This document shows positions 1 through 54,975 of a stretch of DNA of 64,000 nucleotides, piece after piece. The notes below the pieces were generated by a model. The model ran no database searches. It had not been told where the DNA came from and was given only the letters and a program-made list of their open reading frames with translations. This stretch comes from Apostichopus japonicus (taxonomy: Eukaryota; Echinodermata; Holothuroidea; Aspidochirotida; Stichopodidae). The position numbers and the translations under genes are program-made. The first letter of the stretch is position 1, and each line of letters starts with the position of its first letter. The stretch covers positions 11,997,501 through 12,061,500 of the forward strand of contig NC_092580.1 in the NCBI RefSeq assembly GCF_037975245.1, written 5' to 3'.

Positions 1-3000
1 GCGTGCCGCAGCCAAACGTGCCTGTGTCAAATTACATTAGTGTTTACAAATACATACTTTACCGTGTTTTCTTTAAATTAAGTAAGAGGAGCACGGGTTG
101 TAACCACACCCTGTTTCCCAACGTAACTCCCCCGCCCACCCCCCCCCCACCTTCCTATTCACAAGGATTACGGAAGTACTACAAATATACACATATATAG
201 GCGTAGATACTTCATCGCTACACTTACAGGACCTGGTTAATATAATAATAATAATGGTAATAATATTATAATACTAATATGTGCCTTATACTGTCTAAGA
301 AAAGCAAAAAAACAATAAACAAAGGCCTATGTAGCGATACCGGAAAGAACCAGTGTAAACTGATCAATATATAATATTCAAAAAGAGAAGGAACTCGCAA
401 TTTGAACTGACGTCATCGTTGATTTAGCATCCAGGCTTTCAGTATATAAAATTAGAGGTCAACATTAAAAAAAAACCATGAACGTTACAAGCACTCGAAG
501 TTGCACGATTTGTGGCTATGACAAAACAACACATTCTCAACACATGGATTATGGACATGATGTTAAAACAAAATAAATTCATCGAAAAAAACAAATAATA
601 ATTATTACTCGATCTCTTTCGGCAAGCTGAGGAAATATGGATAATTATTTTTTCGACTTGTGTTAGAAACCCACGGCCTCCGAAAAAGTTCTCGATCCAC
701 TTTTGGGTTGCATCCCATAGTTTTCTCCCCGTTGCAGGGTTATCTATAAAAGCATTTCCCATGTGGCTCTGTTTGTTTTGATATTGATTCTATAATGGAA
801 GAATGTCATCATCACTTACACTAAATAATAAAATAAACTTCAACCATTGGGATGTTGATCTCTGGGCGTTTTGCACATTAAGTCATTGATTGTCGGCATA
901 CATAATGTTGTATCAGATGGAGTGCAGTGGCGAATACCGGGGAGGCGAGTTTATTGAAGTTGATACTGTCAAAGTTTCGCTATCCGTCGAATGTAAAGTA
1001 GTGTTATGGCGAACAACTATATAAGTACGAGGCATACGCAGTTCCTGCGCATATTATACATGCACTTCTACACCTTCGTGTGAAATGCGAAATTCTTCAG
1101 TTTGAAAATTTCTTTTATGTTTTAGTAGATTCATCCACTGGGCAATTAACGGTACTAGCTAAATGTCCGAACTTTCAATTAACGTCAATTGCTGCGTCCC
1201 CCACAGCTTGGGGTCGAAACTAGCACCTTTTGCGGCCAAAGAGCTAGGATTATAGCGCCTTCGGGTCTAAAACCTCGGCCCCCTTCGTTGCCTCTATGGC
1301 TCTGCTCGAGCCAGGTCCGAGCCAGTAGGTGAATCCGCCCCTGGGCTGGAGCAACTCAGTTTACGTACTATTTGTAATCGTGCTAATGTACATAGGCGTA
1401 GGAGGCGGGGAGGGGGGTGCTGCAGCCCCCAACCCAAAATTTTGGTGAAAATTCGGGCAATATGCTGATAATTTTTCCGGCACCTACTGAAAGAAAAATA
1501 ATTTGCAATGTGTTTTTCAATGGTTAGCTGATATTATTACGATCATCATTATTGTAACGACTTCCACAATAATTGTAACCAATATGGAAGGGTAATAACA
1601 CGGCAAATGATTTTATGTTACGATGTAATAACTGATGCATGCCTATATGATATGCACATTAACATGTTGAATCCGCGCGGAGCGCGCGAAAAACTTTGGT
1701 TATATTTTTCGGGCAAGTTGTTACAGCACCCCTCCCCCACCCCCCAAAAAAACAAATTGGGCTCCTACGCCTATGCTAATGTACCGGAGATGTCTCCGAA
1801 GTAAGTTGATTGACAGACGTTATCAGCCATTACAATTGTCAGTGTCTTCAATTTGCTCTCCAAACCATTTGAAGTACCCCGCGTGAATATCAGCCCATAT
1901 TTATCCTGGTTACTGCAATATCTAAATATAACTGTTACATTAGGGGGAGGTAGACACGATAGCCAATCATGATTGAATAAAAGGTCACATGAGATTGTTA
2001 TTGTAGCAGTTGCCTAATATTAACGGAAGGTAGTTTCCCAAAATAAGGAATTTCATATTTATAGAACAATCATGGAATAAAAATCACTTCTAAAACGTCA
2101 ATACAAATTTTAAAGTAAATTTATGTTTTAAAATGATTTATTGTTTATGATTACTGGGCGGGTACTTACGCAGAAAATCTTCTTTTCTGTTGTTCGTGTA
2201 TGTTCATTTATCTAATATATCACGCAATACAAATGCACTACGTCAACTCTGGGTACGGGTCAATCAGCGATTAATATACACCGCACAGGTTATGGCAAAG
2301 TGTTGCAACATACATAAACTGACTTCACTTTCGCTACCAATGTACCAGGTTGCAAAACGTACTTTACAAAACTGAACGTCTAACGTTTCTCCTTTGTGTT
2401 GGAATACAGCTCGAAAAAGTGAACAACTATTGACGATTTTAGAAGAGCTGATTCTGTCTGCTAACGTGTAGGCTAGCTGCAATCAGCAAAGTCGATCAAC
2501 GCACATCTCAATACTGTTGTTTGGCTAGGCTCTAAGTTAGTGTGGGTATGTACGCTATCTCTTGTGTCCTGCACAGCATAGTCTTGTTGTTAAAGTTGAG
2601 AACTTTGTTTAATCAAAGTCCTAAAACATTCGCGACATACTTCATCAATCAAATTGTGCTAAACTTTGCTACCACCAGTGCATTTTGAACTAATTTTAGG
2701 CCTAGCCTAAGTTACAAGCACTCTATTTCTAGGCCCAGTAGATGCTAGCATTTTAGGCCTGTGATATCATGTGTCAGGGTAGGCCCAGTAGTTATACACT
2801 GACATTGGCTGACTGAAAAAAGATAATAAGTAATAGCCTACTGTAACTACTTAAAAGCAAAGTCCTATGTTTTTTATCATTCATGACATGTTTCTTCGTC
2901 TATTGAACCACGTACAGGTCAACAGACTATCACAATGAATCGTCAAGCTGACAATGGAAAATGACTGACAATTGTTACAGCAGTGAATGCAAGTTGCAGT

Positions 3001-3229
3001 AGCTTTAGCTGATGTTTAAACGGTAACTTATTGTTGGCGTTTTAGTACAGCTGGAAACTATTTGGATTCGAGTGTAAAATTGAGCAGCAACAATTTATTC
3101 TTTCAGATGATCCAAGTGAATCATTTATCCATTTGCATTTTGTGTTGACTGCATTGTGTCATTTTTAAACAGTGGATATTAACAGCTTCAGTACTTTGAC
3201 TTTTGAATATAAACTAATCATCTTTTGCA
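1..3229. other. 5' flank and 5' UTR region
   Basis: No protein gene is seen. It contains a C-rich tract near 128-152, a MULE-like MITE (1392-1774) and otherwise unremarkable AT-rich DNA. The promoter and 5' UTR of exon 1 should lie here or further upstream, but I see no convincing TATA box placed for exon 1. Confidence 0.6.
1392..1774. mobile_element. MULE-like MITE, copy A, with 10-bp target duplication
   Basis: Perfect 13-bp terminal inverted repeats (ATAGGCGTAGGAG at the left, its reverse complement at the right) are flanked by identical 10-bp direct repeats GCTAATGTAC (1382-1391 and 1775-1784). Inside the ends, G-rich and C-rich runs also mirror each other. At 383 bp it has no coding capacity. 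Target duplications of 9-11 bp are typical of Mutator-like elements, hence the tentative class. A related copy lies at 55653-56082. Confidence 0.8.
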
Positions 3230-45876
<42,647 letters not shown>

Positions 45877-46980
45877 TCCGTTCCTTGACGGCTCTGCTGG
45901 TCGGAGCTGCTTAATCATGTACATAGCTTCTTCTTTTTTTCCCCCTTTATTCCCTCTCCCCTCGCCCCCCCCCCTCCATTTTGTTTTTGCTTGTTTCATT
46001 TTGTGCTGTAATGTTTTATTTCGATTTCTACACTACCATATGTTAAATGTTGCATACATCATAGGGCTCTGGGAGTAACACTTTTCCACATCTTCAAAAC
46101 TTTGCGACTATATAATTTGTTTATTTTTTTTTCTTTCTTTTTATATGAAAATATTTTAGTGAAATGCAGTCAATTTTAGGATGTATTTTCCTGAAAAAGA
46201 AAATCATGCTAGCTTTGTCAAACAAGAACATGCAGTAGCTTTTCAATGCAATGGAAATGCTGCATTTTCTTAATATTTTTCACTGAGATGTTTCAACAAG
46301 TGAGCGAGTCGTGACCTGGCGCTGCTCTGTAATTTGCGACCGTTGCATCATTATTGCTGCATTCAAATCTTATGAAGCCAAGGCAAGATTTGGAAGTCTG
46401 AGGTCTTCTACACAAGGATTCGGTTACATTATTTTACTGTGGGTAGCTTGTAGAGGCAGAGGTGTAGGTTAAACAGAGATGTAGGGGTGTGGGAGAGGTT
46501 AGGGCCCGCAAGGCTATGTCAATCATAATATTGTTCAAGATGGGACGGGTGCGTACGAAAAAGGTCTTTAGGAGGGGGCATCAATGTGAAGAAAAAAAAA
46601 ATTGGAAAAAAAAAAACATTTGATAGTAATAAAGCTCAAACATGTACCCAACACACATTGCAACTTCATGCAAACACCCTGTGTTACTTCCATCCAAACC
46701 GCACTGTGATGTATGCAACTTTTATCCCGCCCCTCTGGAGGTAGAGCGGGTCTCAACTCCGACGAGCGGGTCTGGGTCATGGTAGCCATCGTACTTTTAC
46801 TTCTGTGTACAAAGTGTACAAACGTAGCCATCGAGGACACTCGAGGAAACTTTTGTATATTATACCTGCAAGGCTGGATATGAAGAAGCTCAGGATCGTG
46901 ATTGGGGGGATTTTATTTCACCAGAGTTTAAATATTAAATGTGGATTAATAACTGTAATAAAGAAAGAAAGACAGAAATG
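45877..46980 (+). other. Mitf: Probable 3' UTR of the Mitf gene
   Basis: Runs from the stop codon to a likely cleavage site after AATAAA (46957-46962). It holds a poly-C tract (about 45965-45976), T-rich stretches and an earlier AATAAA at 46628-46633 that could give a shorter transcript. The 3' boundary is an estimate. Confidence 0.6.
46957..46962 (+). promoter_or_regulatory. Mitf: Probable polyadenylation signal
   Basis: AATAAA followed about 25 bp later by a GT-rich stretch (gatgtggtgtggtgttttt, about 46984-47002), the usual downstream element. It lies about 1.1 kb after the stop codon. Confidence 0.65.
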
Positions 46981-49900
46981 ACTTGATGTGGTGTGGTGTT
47001 TTTGTACAATATATTAGAAATTATATTCATTGTTTTATAATGTAAAACTTAAAAGAGATCCAGACAGCTGTCGTTAATTGGACTCCAATATTTTTGCCAA
47101 AATTTGGATTGGTTCTCACGACAAGCTGATCGTGTACCTGGTAATAGGAATGTCTGAAAACAGAAACTGGTATTTAAGTCCCAGGTATTTTAAGTTTTTT
47201 TTCCGCTTTCCTGCATCGAAAGATGTTAGTAGGAACACTTTCTGAAAAGAAAAAGGAAAACACCTTTTAACGTTTGATTATATGTTTTAACAGAAAGCAC
47301 GGAGCGTTCGGTTGTATTTTTGTTTTATTGGATTCATGGCAGGCTGGCAGTAAAACACAGCCAGTGTTTTGACTGCAGTCATAACAGCACTGTTTAATTT
47401 ACAGTTTGGTCTGTGAGTTTTCAAACCGGTTGAATCCAGGGAAAACAGTTTTACTCTCTCAGGTGGCAGCTGCAGTAAAATATATCCTCTGCGAATAAGC
47501 ACCTATTACATGTAAATTAGCTTGTCAAGTTTGATGTATATAATTTCTTTTGGAAACAGATATCACTCACAGGAGCAAAATGTGAGTTTGAAATCTATTG
47601 TAAAATCCATCTCATGTACCATCAAATCTTTTCCAGTATTTTACTACTAAGGCCTTGGTGGTTTCCCAATTTTTTTTTTATTTTTATTTATTTTAGTCTC
47701 GAACATTGAATTCTGCCAGTAAATTGAAAGCTCGGTGTTTTGGCTTGTATATTTAATTTAAGTTTTGTTGCTTCTTGTTTTTGAGTTCATCCCATCTCAT
47801 AAAGAGTCAAAGATGTAAAATAACGATGGTTGTGATAGGTTGTACGATTAAACTTGTATCTCGCTATCTCTCACTTTCTCTACGGTTTCTAATCAGAATA
47901 CATATTTCTCAGAAAAAAGATTGTCTTCATTTGAGGTTGCAAACCACCTGCCTTGAATCAATCATCTCTTCGTTATCATGAGGATTGGCTCGGCTGATAG
48001 AGTAGTAACTGGATTTGATCAAATTTTCTTTGAAAACTTTGAAGAATTTATTTCGGACGATAAAGCTGTAAAGACAGGGAAAGGAATGAGTCCACCTTAT
48101 GCATCATTTTGTTTTTACCATAGACTTACCATAGACCATAGGTACACGTTTCTGTTTTGATGTTTGGTCTTTTTCTCTCATGTAAATGCTTTCTTTGCCT
48201 TGTATATTCTATCAAGTATATTTTGACCTACACAAAATCGTCTAACCCCTCGATAAAGGTGAATTTTGTCGTTTTAATCTCTTACAGCAGATTTCTTCGA
48301 ATGAAAGGCTTTTAGCATAATGCGGGATAGCATTACTTATATCTGCCATGAGATTTGCTTTGTATTATTTTTTTGAAACCTCAGAAGTATTAGAAGAATA
48401 GTTTGGCAGAAGGAAGGAGCTCTTTCATATTTATCGTCATAAATAAACCTGCAAAATATCGACACTTACACTAGACCAAAAGCTCTTAGTACTCTGCTAT
48501 GCAGGCCGAGGGAAAGAAATACGGTTGGAAAATTATGGTCGATATCTTAGGATAATCTGTATGTTATTTATCTGTGACGTTCACACAATCTGCGACCCTA
48601 CATCTAAATATTTCTCCGGGTTGGGGTTATTAGCCGACGGCTATTTTGTATCAACTATATGAATGGGATGAGCAGAGATTTGCATATTTAGGTTTGGGAA
48701 TCACTGAGGGAGGAAGGGCACTGCGACAGTATTTCTAAATTCTGCTGGTTGAAGTGCCCAATCACTGTTTAGTTTTCATGTGTTTAAAACGCTTCTTGCA
48801 GAGTCCTACATATACCTGTTGCTTAATGCTGTGTTCGTGCGTACTCACTGGAAAATGTAATTTAATATAACTGCAGTGCAAGACAGGACTTGCAAAAACA
48901 AGGAAACTTGTAAGCATTTTAAATTAACAGAGGAACTGGGTGGCCAACGGCGCTAATGAGATTCTTCCTACGGCTAAACTGTGTTCCCAGGGAGATTTAA
49001 ATCCACTTCCCGTCATCTCATGAAAAAAATATTTAAAAAAACTGTCGGAGTGGTTAGTTTTATCTTTTTTTCTTTCGTTTAATCTTTCTGCACGTGGGTA
49101 GAAAGCTGTTCTGGAATGGAAATGTTCCCCACAGTGCCTCTTTGCCCACACACCATAATATGTGTGTTGATCATTTACAGTAATGTTTGTTGTACTGTGT
49201 GTATACACAAGTGTGTGATCTGTGCATGCACAGGATTGTGTGTATATGTACACACACAATAATGTGTGTATTGTGTACTGTATGCCTCTTTCCCACACAC
49301 AATCATATGGGTACTGTTCATATACAGTAGTGTATGTTATACATTTGTGTATTCACAATGTGTGATTTCTACATGCACAGTATTGTGTGTGTATGAACAC
49401 ACACATAATGTTTACAAAGGGTAACCTTGAGTCATATGAAGGCTAACGTCCACACTTGTATGTCGGTAATGTTCATAATAATATGAAGGTAACTTCCATA
49501 ACATTCATGGAAAGTTAAATAGTAAATTGAGCTGTTCAGGTACCACTTTGGATCAACAACAAAAAAGTCAACTTTTGGCATCTGTAACTTTCTCTATCGT
49601 ATGGAGGTAACCTTTTAATCGTATGAAGGTCACTTTCTCAGTTGTATAGATGGTAACTTCTCTAAAGTTGATCTTTAAAGTTATTTTTATGATGGTGATC
49701 ATGTTTACCACTATGGAAATATAATAAGTACCAGTGGAAACAGTCAAAAATGTTAATTATTTCACATGGGACCTTTATTTGATTCTCCTATTTATTAATA
49801 TTAAAATTATCTTTCTGTGTTTGCCAATAGTTTTAAGAATAAATATTAGAGGGCCATTTTAATTCTCCATATTTCTTTAATTATGATTATTTTTGTTTGT

Positions 49901-52887
49901 CGAGGGGTGCTCCACTGTAGCATAGTTTTTGTGAACATCCCTTAATGTGGCATTGCTATGTTCCACTGTATAGTGTACCATAGCTGTGTACATCTCGTAG
50001 CAGTTGAAGAAAACTCAAATATTGGCAATCAAATTTATTTGCAGCTGCTTTTCAAAAATCTCACCAAATGCAACAAAGTATAATTTTTAAATTAAATGTG
50101 AAATTTATCAAACTATTAGTCTGAAATAAAAGTCATAGAAGCTGACAGTTTGGAGTAAGTATTGTGGTAGAAGATTTCCACCCAGTCCCCCCACCCCACC
50201 CCCCAATATTTCCAGAACATATTTCTTAACAACAGGAACTTCTGTTCCAAATATCGCTATTAAAAGTTTCCTCTGATAAAAGGCAAACAAACAGACAAAA
50301 AGGGGGCTTTTGTTTAATATTTTTAGCGTGATACCAGGATGTGACCGAATAATCAATCCCCTTTACAACTGGGGAAGGTTTTTCAGTTTTTCCATTTCCA
50401 GGAAAAAACAACATTCTATCTTTTAATAATCTTGATGATCTTCTGCAAGTAATAATCAAAACAATCTTTGCAAATATGCCACACAGTTTTAAGTCAAAGA
50501 CTGTTTGTCTTTGAGGGGCGATATTGTATGGGAAAAGCTTTATGTGTTAACTGTAATATTATTTTGCATAGCATATTTTTCTCGCTTTGATACTGGTCAG
50601 CCTTGTCATATACCTTGACTGTCATATTTCTTAAGATTTTAATTGAACCAATTGATGCTGCTTTTAAAGGAGCCTTGAACTTTGTTTTTAATCTGAAAAA
50701 TGTCACTTGTGTCTGTTCCTCAATTTGTTTTTTGAAGCTTAGTGACACTGTAGAATACTCCTTTAAATACAGACTTTTCTTTTTATCATTTAGACCTCTG
50801 GTATTCAAAACTTATATTTCTTAGTGACCGCAATTTTGACCACCACCATCATTTCCAGTGGAGGATGTTGTGGCCTGGGGATGGGGGTCTATGGGCAGAA
50901 ATCCCCTCCCCCCTGTACCTGTTAGAAATGTCCATATAAGTTAGGTTCTTTAGTTGAAAAGTGTTGATATATATTTTGCCACTCTTCACACACCATAATT
51001 AATGTTCAAGATTCTCCACTTTATTTCATTTCCATAAATCTTGGCCCATTTCTCCATTTTCCTTTCAAACTTGTTGTGGCGACCTTCCAAAATATTTGGG
51101 GGGGGGGGGTCCACCACCTTGAATGCCAGGGGTGTAGATGCACTTTGACATTTGGGTTCCTAAAATATCCTCATTTTTCATCTCTTTTTTTCTTTCATAT
51201 TTTTTCTTTTCTCTTCTGAGTCATCATTCTTTATCGTCCATCTTGCCTAATTAATAGCTCTTCATTTTAGTATAAAATAGATCACTTTTTTCTGAAATGT
51301 AAATATTTCATCAAACTAGCAAAAAAATGTTTTTTTATTTCTTGAGTTTCTTTTTAGAATATACATTTTGTTGTTTAAACATAATAGGGGTTACGCATAC
51401 TCTTACTCTTTAATACCTTATCTTAATATATTCGACTGTAAAGTAACAGCGAAAGTAGTGGAGTACCCTGCGTATAATTTGCATAATACCGTTCTGATTT
51501 TGTTGGGAATAAAGTAAACAAATAGAATTAGACTGCAACACAGACAGAAAGATACCAGCACATACTCATCATTTCCAGCAGGGTGTGTACGACTGAAGTT
51601 ATAAACATTAATTGTGTGTGGTGTCTACGTTTCCTGCAGTGTGGATTTTACATTTGACAGTCAAAAACCAAATGTCCTTTTAAAGTATGCATGTTAGACT
51701 GTTCAATTCTTGCTGTTATATATTCTTTTCAAATTGACCCCTTTTTGAATAATAATAATAATGCGCTGAATTTTGACTGATATCATCAGGCAGGAATATC
51801 AAAAGGGAGTTAATAATATACGAGATATACATATATCATGGTTTGTATATAGTAAATCCGAGGGATTTGCATAAAATATGTTAAAGACTTTGCTTTAACA
51901 GTTTGAGTGATGGTCTTCTTGTATTGATAAAGTAATAGGTAAGGTGGGGGGTGTAGACTATCAACATGTGAAATAGATGGAAGAAAATTGGGGGGGGGGA
52001 CACTGTTTTGAATATTTAAGCAGTTGAAAATTCTAACAGACCGATAACTCACTGGTGGGTCATGCTTTTTATGTGACCTGCGAAAAGCGGGAATTCAATG
52101 TCCCACTGTTGGGTACGGTATGGTTACACTATAGGTACTTGTGGGAGAATTGACGTCCAGCATCGAGGTGGATTTAGTTTGTGTTATGTGTTAAAGGGTT
52201 GTATGTTGTTCGACTGGCATAGGATACCTATATGTTGGGCCCCCCTTTAGAAGACCAAGATTAGATGTGGTGTATGACTTTACTAATGTGATGCAAAGAT
52301 ATTGAAATTTAATGTATTGCGGTGGCGGATATAAGAGATTTGTCAGCTGGCGAATGTAATATTTGAAGAGAAAAAGATTTACAAAATCAATTAAAAGCCA
52401 AATCAATAATGAAAGATGGAGCTTATCATCTACCATACATAAAATGAGGAGATCAAGAATAAACTTGTGTGGAGTGGAAACCATTTGTCGGCATACTTTA
52501 TATGTATTAATTTAACTTGTGTTGGTTGAAATCAGAGTGTGACTGTTATTGTGGTTCAGGGTATTGGTTTTGGAAGGGGAAAGGGGGAAGGGGGTTGGGT
52601 TTGAAGAAAGTTAAATGATGACTCTTTTTATAGTTGACACATCCGTGGGTATTTACATTGTTTATATGGAGGACTAATAGCATGCCCCTCCCCACAACAG
52701 GGTGGGTCACCTGTGTTCCGAACCTCCTCCCCCTCCTAAATAGAGGGAGCTATTGCATTATCTCTTTCTCCTTGCCGCCTGATGGAGCAGAATTTTGAAA
52801 TGTTATATAACTCTGAAAAAGAAGTTTCAGAAACTTTCAGAATAACCCCTTCAAATTTACGTACCGACGTATCATCTTGTCATTGTA
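46981..52887. other. Downstream intergenic DNA
   Basis: No gene is recognised. It contains one diverged tandem duplication (49136-49433), a series of spaced atatgaaggtaac-like words (about 49434-49640), poly-G/C tracts (about 50190-50205, 51100, 51990) and AT-rich sequence. Confidence 0.6.
49136..49433 (+). repeat. Diverged 149-bp tandem duplication, CA/TG-rich
   Basis: gcctctttgcccacacacca (from 49136) and gcctctttcccacacacaat (from 49285) begin two units. Both carry acagta-t-tgt and acatgcacag-like words in the same order, and hairpin-prone tgtgtgt...acacaca stretches. Confidence 0.75.
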
Positions 52888-53137
52888 GGAGTGTTAGCTC
52901 AGCTGTTAACGCCGGTGCCTTTCAATCATAAGGTCCCGAGTTCGAGTCACTCCAAGATTAATGTATGTCGTCCAGTTACAGAGTTGTTGACAATTGACAA
53001 TTCATATTCATGGACGTTCAATATGAAGCTAAGAGACTGACTTCGGTCAGCTTGCGGCTTTGATAAGCCAATGGCTTCTTTGCGAGTTCCTGCTTGCAGG
53101 AGGATCTAAAATACAATACATACATACATACATACAT
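52888..53137 (+). mobile_element. tRNA-derived SINE, copy 2 (better preserved)
   Basis: A box ttagctcagctgttaacgcc and B box gagttcgagtcactcc are at the usual tRNA spacing. The hairpin ctgac-ttcg-gtcag and the tail gcttgcaggaggatctaaaa follow, and it ends in (ACAT)n. It matches 15598-15835 along its length. The short microsatellite tail, not poly-A, suggests mobilisation by a LINE of the RTE/L2 type. Confidence 0.85.
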
Positions 53138-53300
53138 GTCAGTAATCGCGATCTGGGACTTTTAGAAGCGCCCATGTTCCCTCCAAATATCTATCTTTGG
53201 TGACCATGGGAAACTGCTTATTTTAGCGGACGCGAAAGTAATATGTACAAGACTGTAGCGGTCCCGAGAAGCACGTTGGATGTAACACATAATTGGAATC

Positions 53301-53483
53301 AACTTAACAGCAAGGAACTGTCCCCTAACGCCATATACATATGGCTCTACTGGCCCCCAACCAACTTAACAGCAAGGAACTGTCCCCTAGCGCCATATAC
53401 ATAAGGCTCTACTGGCCCCCAACCAACTTAACAGCAAGGAACTGTCCCCTAACGCCATATACATAAGGCTCTACTGGCCCCCT
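53301..53483 (+). repeat. 62-bp tandem repeat, three copies
   Basis: aacttaacagcaaggaactg begins units at 53301, 53363 and 53425, each ending in ggctctactggcccc. The copies are almost identical. Confidence 0.95.
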
Positions 53484-54031
53484 ATTTTTGTTTTAGACAG
53501 ATGGCGGTAGAGTAGTATGGCAGAAATGTTGCTGAAAGGACCACGCGCGGATAATTTAAATATTTCACATGTGAATGCAAATAATTCATTTCTTAAAAGA
53601 GACAGAGCAGAGATAATCCAGAGGATGGAATGGCTTCTTACATATAGAACTGCACACTAAAACTCTACTGAAACATGGTTTGACGTCACTTATGAAGGGT
53701 TTCGCTTATACAAAGAAAGTTTATCATGTAGGCTATCAAAGTGGAGGCAGGAATTCAACTGAAGCAGCCGACTTGAAGGATGTGAACATGACAGTTATTT
53801 CCCTATGATGCTCATGACTACAAGGTATTTTTATCTCAATTTTATTTGTTCTTCAAAATAGCATGTATCTCTCCGTCGTGTCAATGTCCTACTGTTAAGG
53901 AGTGAACGTACATGTCAACTTGAACTTTGACCCGATATCTACGATAAGATCTTGTGTTTAATAGCAAATTGTTGACGTTTTCTGGATGACAGATCTCACA
54001 ATACTACTTTTTAAAGATCGACAGTGTCATA

Positions 54032-54437
54032 AAGGTCTGCTGTATAGACCCCACATATAGCACACTATCATGGACCTTTAAAGATCTGCTTTATTGGCTC
54101 CATGTTACAGCACGCTGCGGCTAGGAAAGTTCTGTGATTACGTAATCGACCTGCCACGGTCGTAAATCGACCTCAGGCTCTATGATTAGCATATATAGCT
54201 TCTTAACACCTTGAGGCTCTTAGTGTAAACACTGTGTGGAAATATATTCATGTCTATACAGTGCAGTTAATCATACAGCGTTTAAACAAAGACCCTCATA
54301 CAAGAAAAATATGTGGCAGGCGTTGCAGACTAATTGGTAAAAAGAGGTCATTTTACCACCAGGGCAGGTCGATTACGTAATCTCAAGAAACTTTTCCACG
54401 ATAGCGTGGTATAGTTGGTGTCTATACAGCAGACCTT
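54032..54437. mobile_element. Tc1/mariner-like MITE with TA flanks
   Basis: The ends AAGGTCTGCTGTATAGAC (left) and their reverse complement (right, 54420-54437) are flanked by TA on both sides. A second, inner inverted repeat is perfect over 20 bp (GATTACGTAATCGACCTGCC at 54136-54155 against 54363-54382). A diverged extra copy of the left end lies at about 54074-54100, so the left arm looks duplicated. There is no coding frame. Confidence 0.7.
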
Positions 54438-54706
54438 TAATGAGTGTAATTGATCAACATTGCAAGATCGATGAACGTCCATTTGGCATCATATATTTTG
54501 GCGGGAAACAGGACGGACGTGTCCCTTCCACTTTTGGTTGATTGAGAATAACACAATGCACCTCATCCTTCTGCCTCGTCCCTCTTGATTAGCAGACCAG
54601 CCTGTATCTTGAATCTCTCGTGTGAATACTGTCAGTCGTTTCGTTATGATTTCCGATCTGCGCATGCACGTTATACCTACTTCCCGTTTAGGTTTCTTGA
54701 TGCAAC

Positions 54707-54737
54707 CAGGGAGTTGTTATTCCATAACAACTCCCTG
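54707..54737. repeat. Perfect 14-bp hairpin with 3-bp loop
   Basis: CAGGGAGTTGTTAT, then TCC, then its exact reverse complement. The surrounding AT-rich DNA shows no T-run after it. Confidence 0.9.
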
Positions 54738-54975
54738 ATTCAACTCACGGAACTAACAGACGAAATACGTCATACCAATTATTACAGTACGCCACGGTAG
54801 TAGAATGCTAATGAATAGTTTTCGCGCGCATACATATTATTATTCATTTGAAATCTCATGATAGTGGAAATTAAAATAGTCCAAAGGAGCGGGAAGATTT
54901 TACAATAGTGGGGACCTCCCCCCCCCCCCCCCAAAGTGTGCATTTGAGACTATAGCTTAAACTTTAGACATAAGA

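Noticed and set aside
925-1340. Possible hAT-like element (cagtggcgaata at the left, cgcccctgggctgg at the right)
   Set aside because: The ends match poorly and no 8-bp target duplication could be read.
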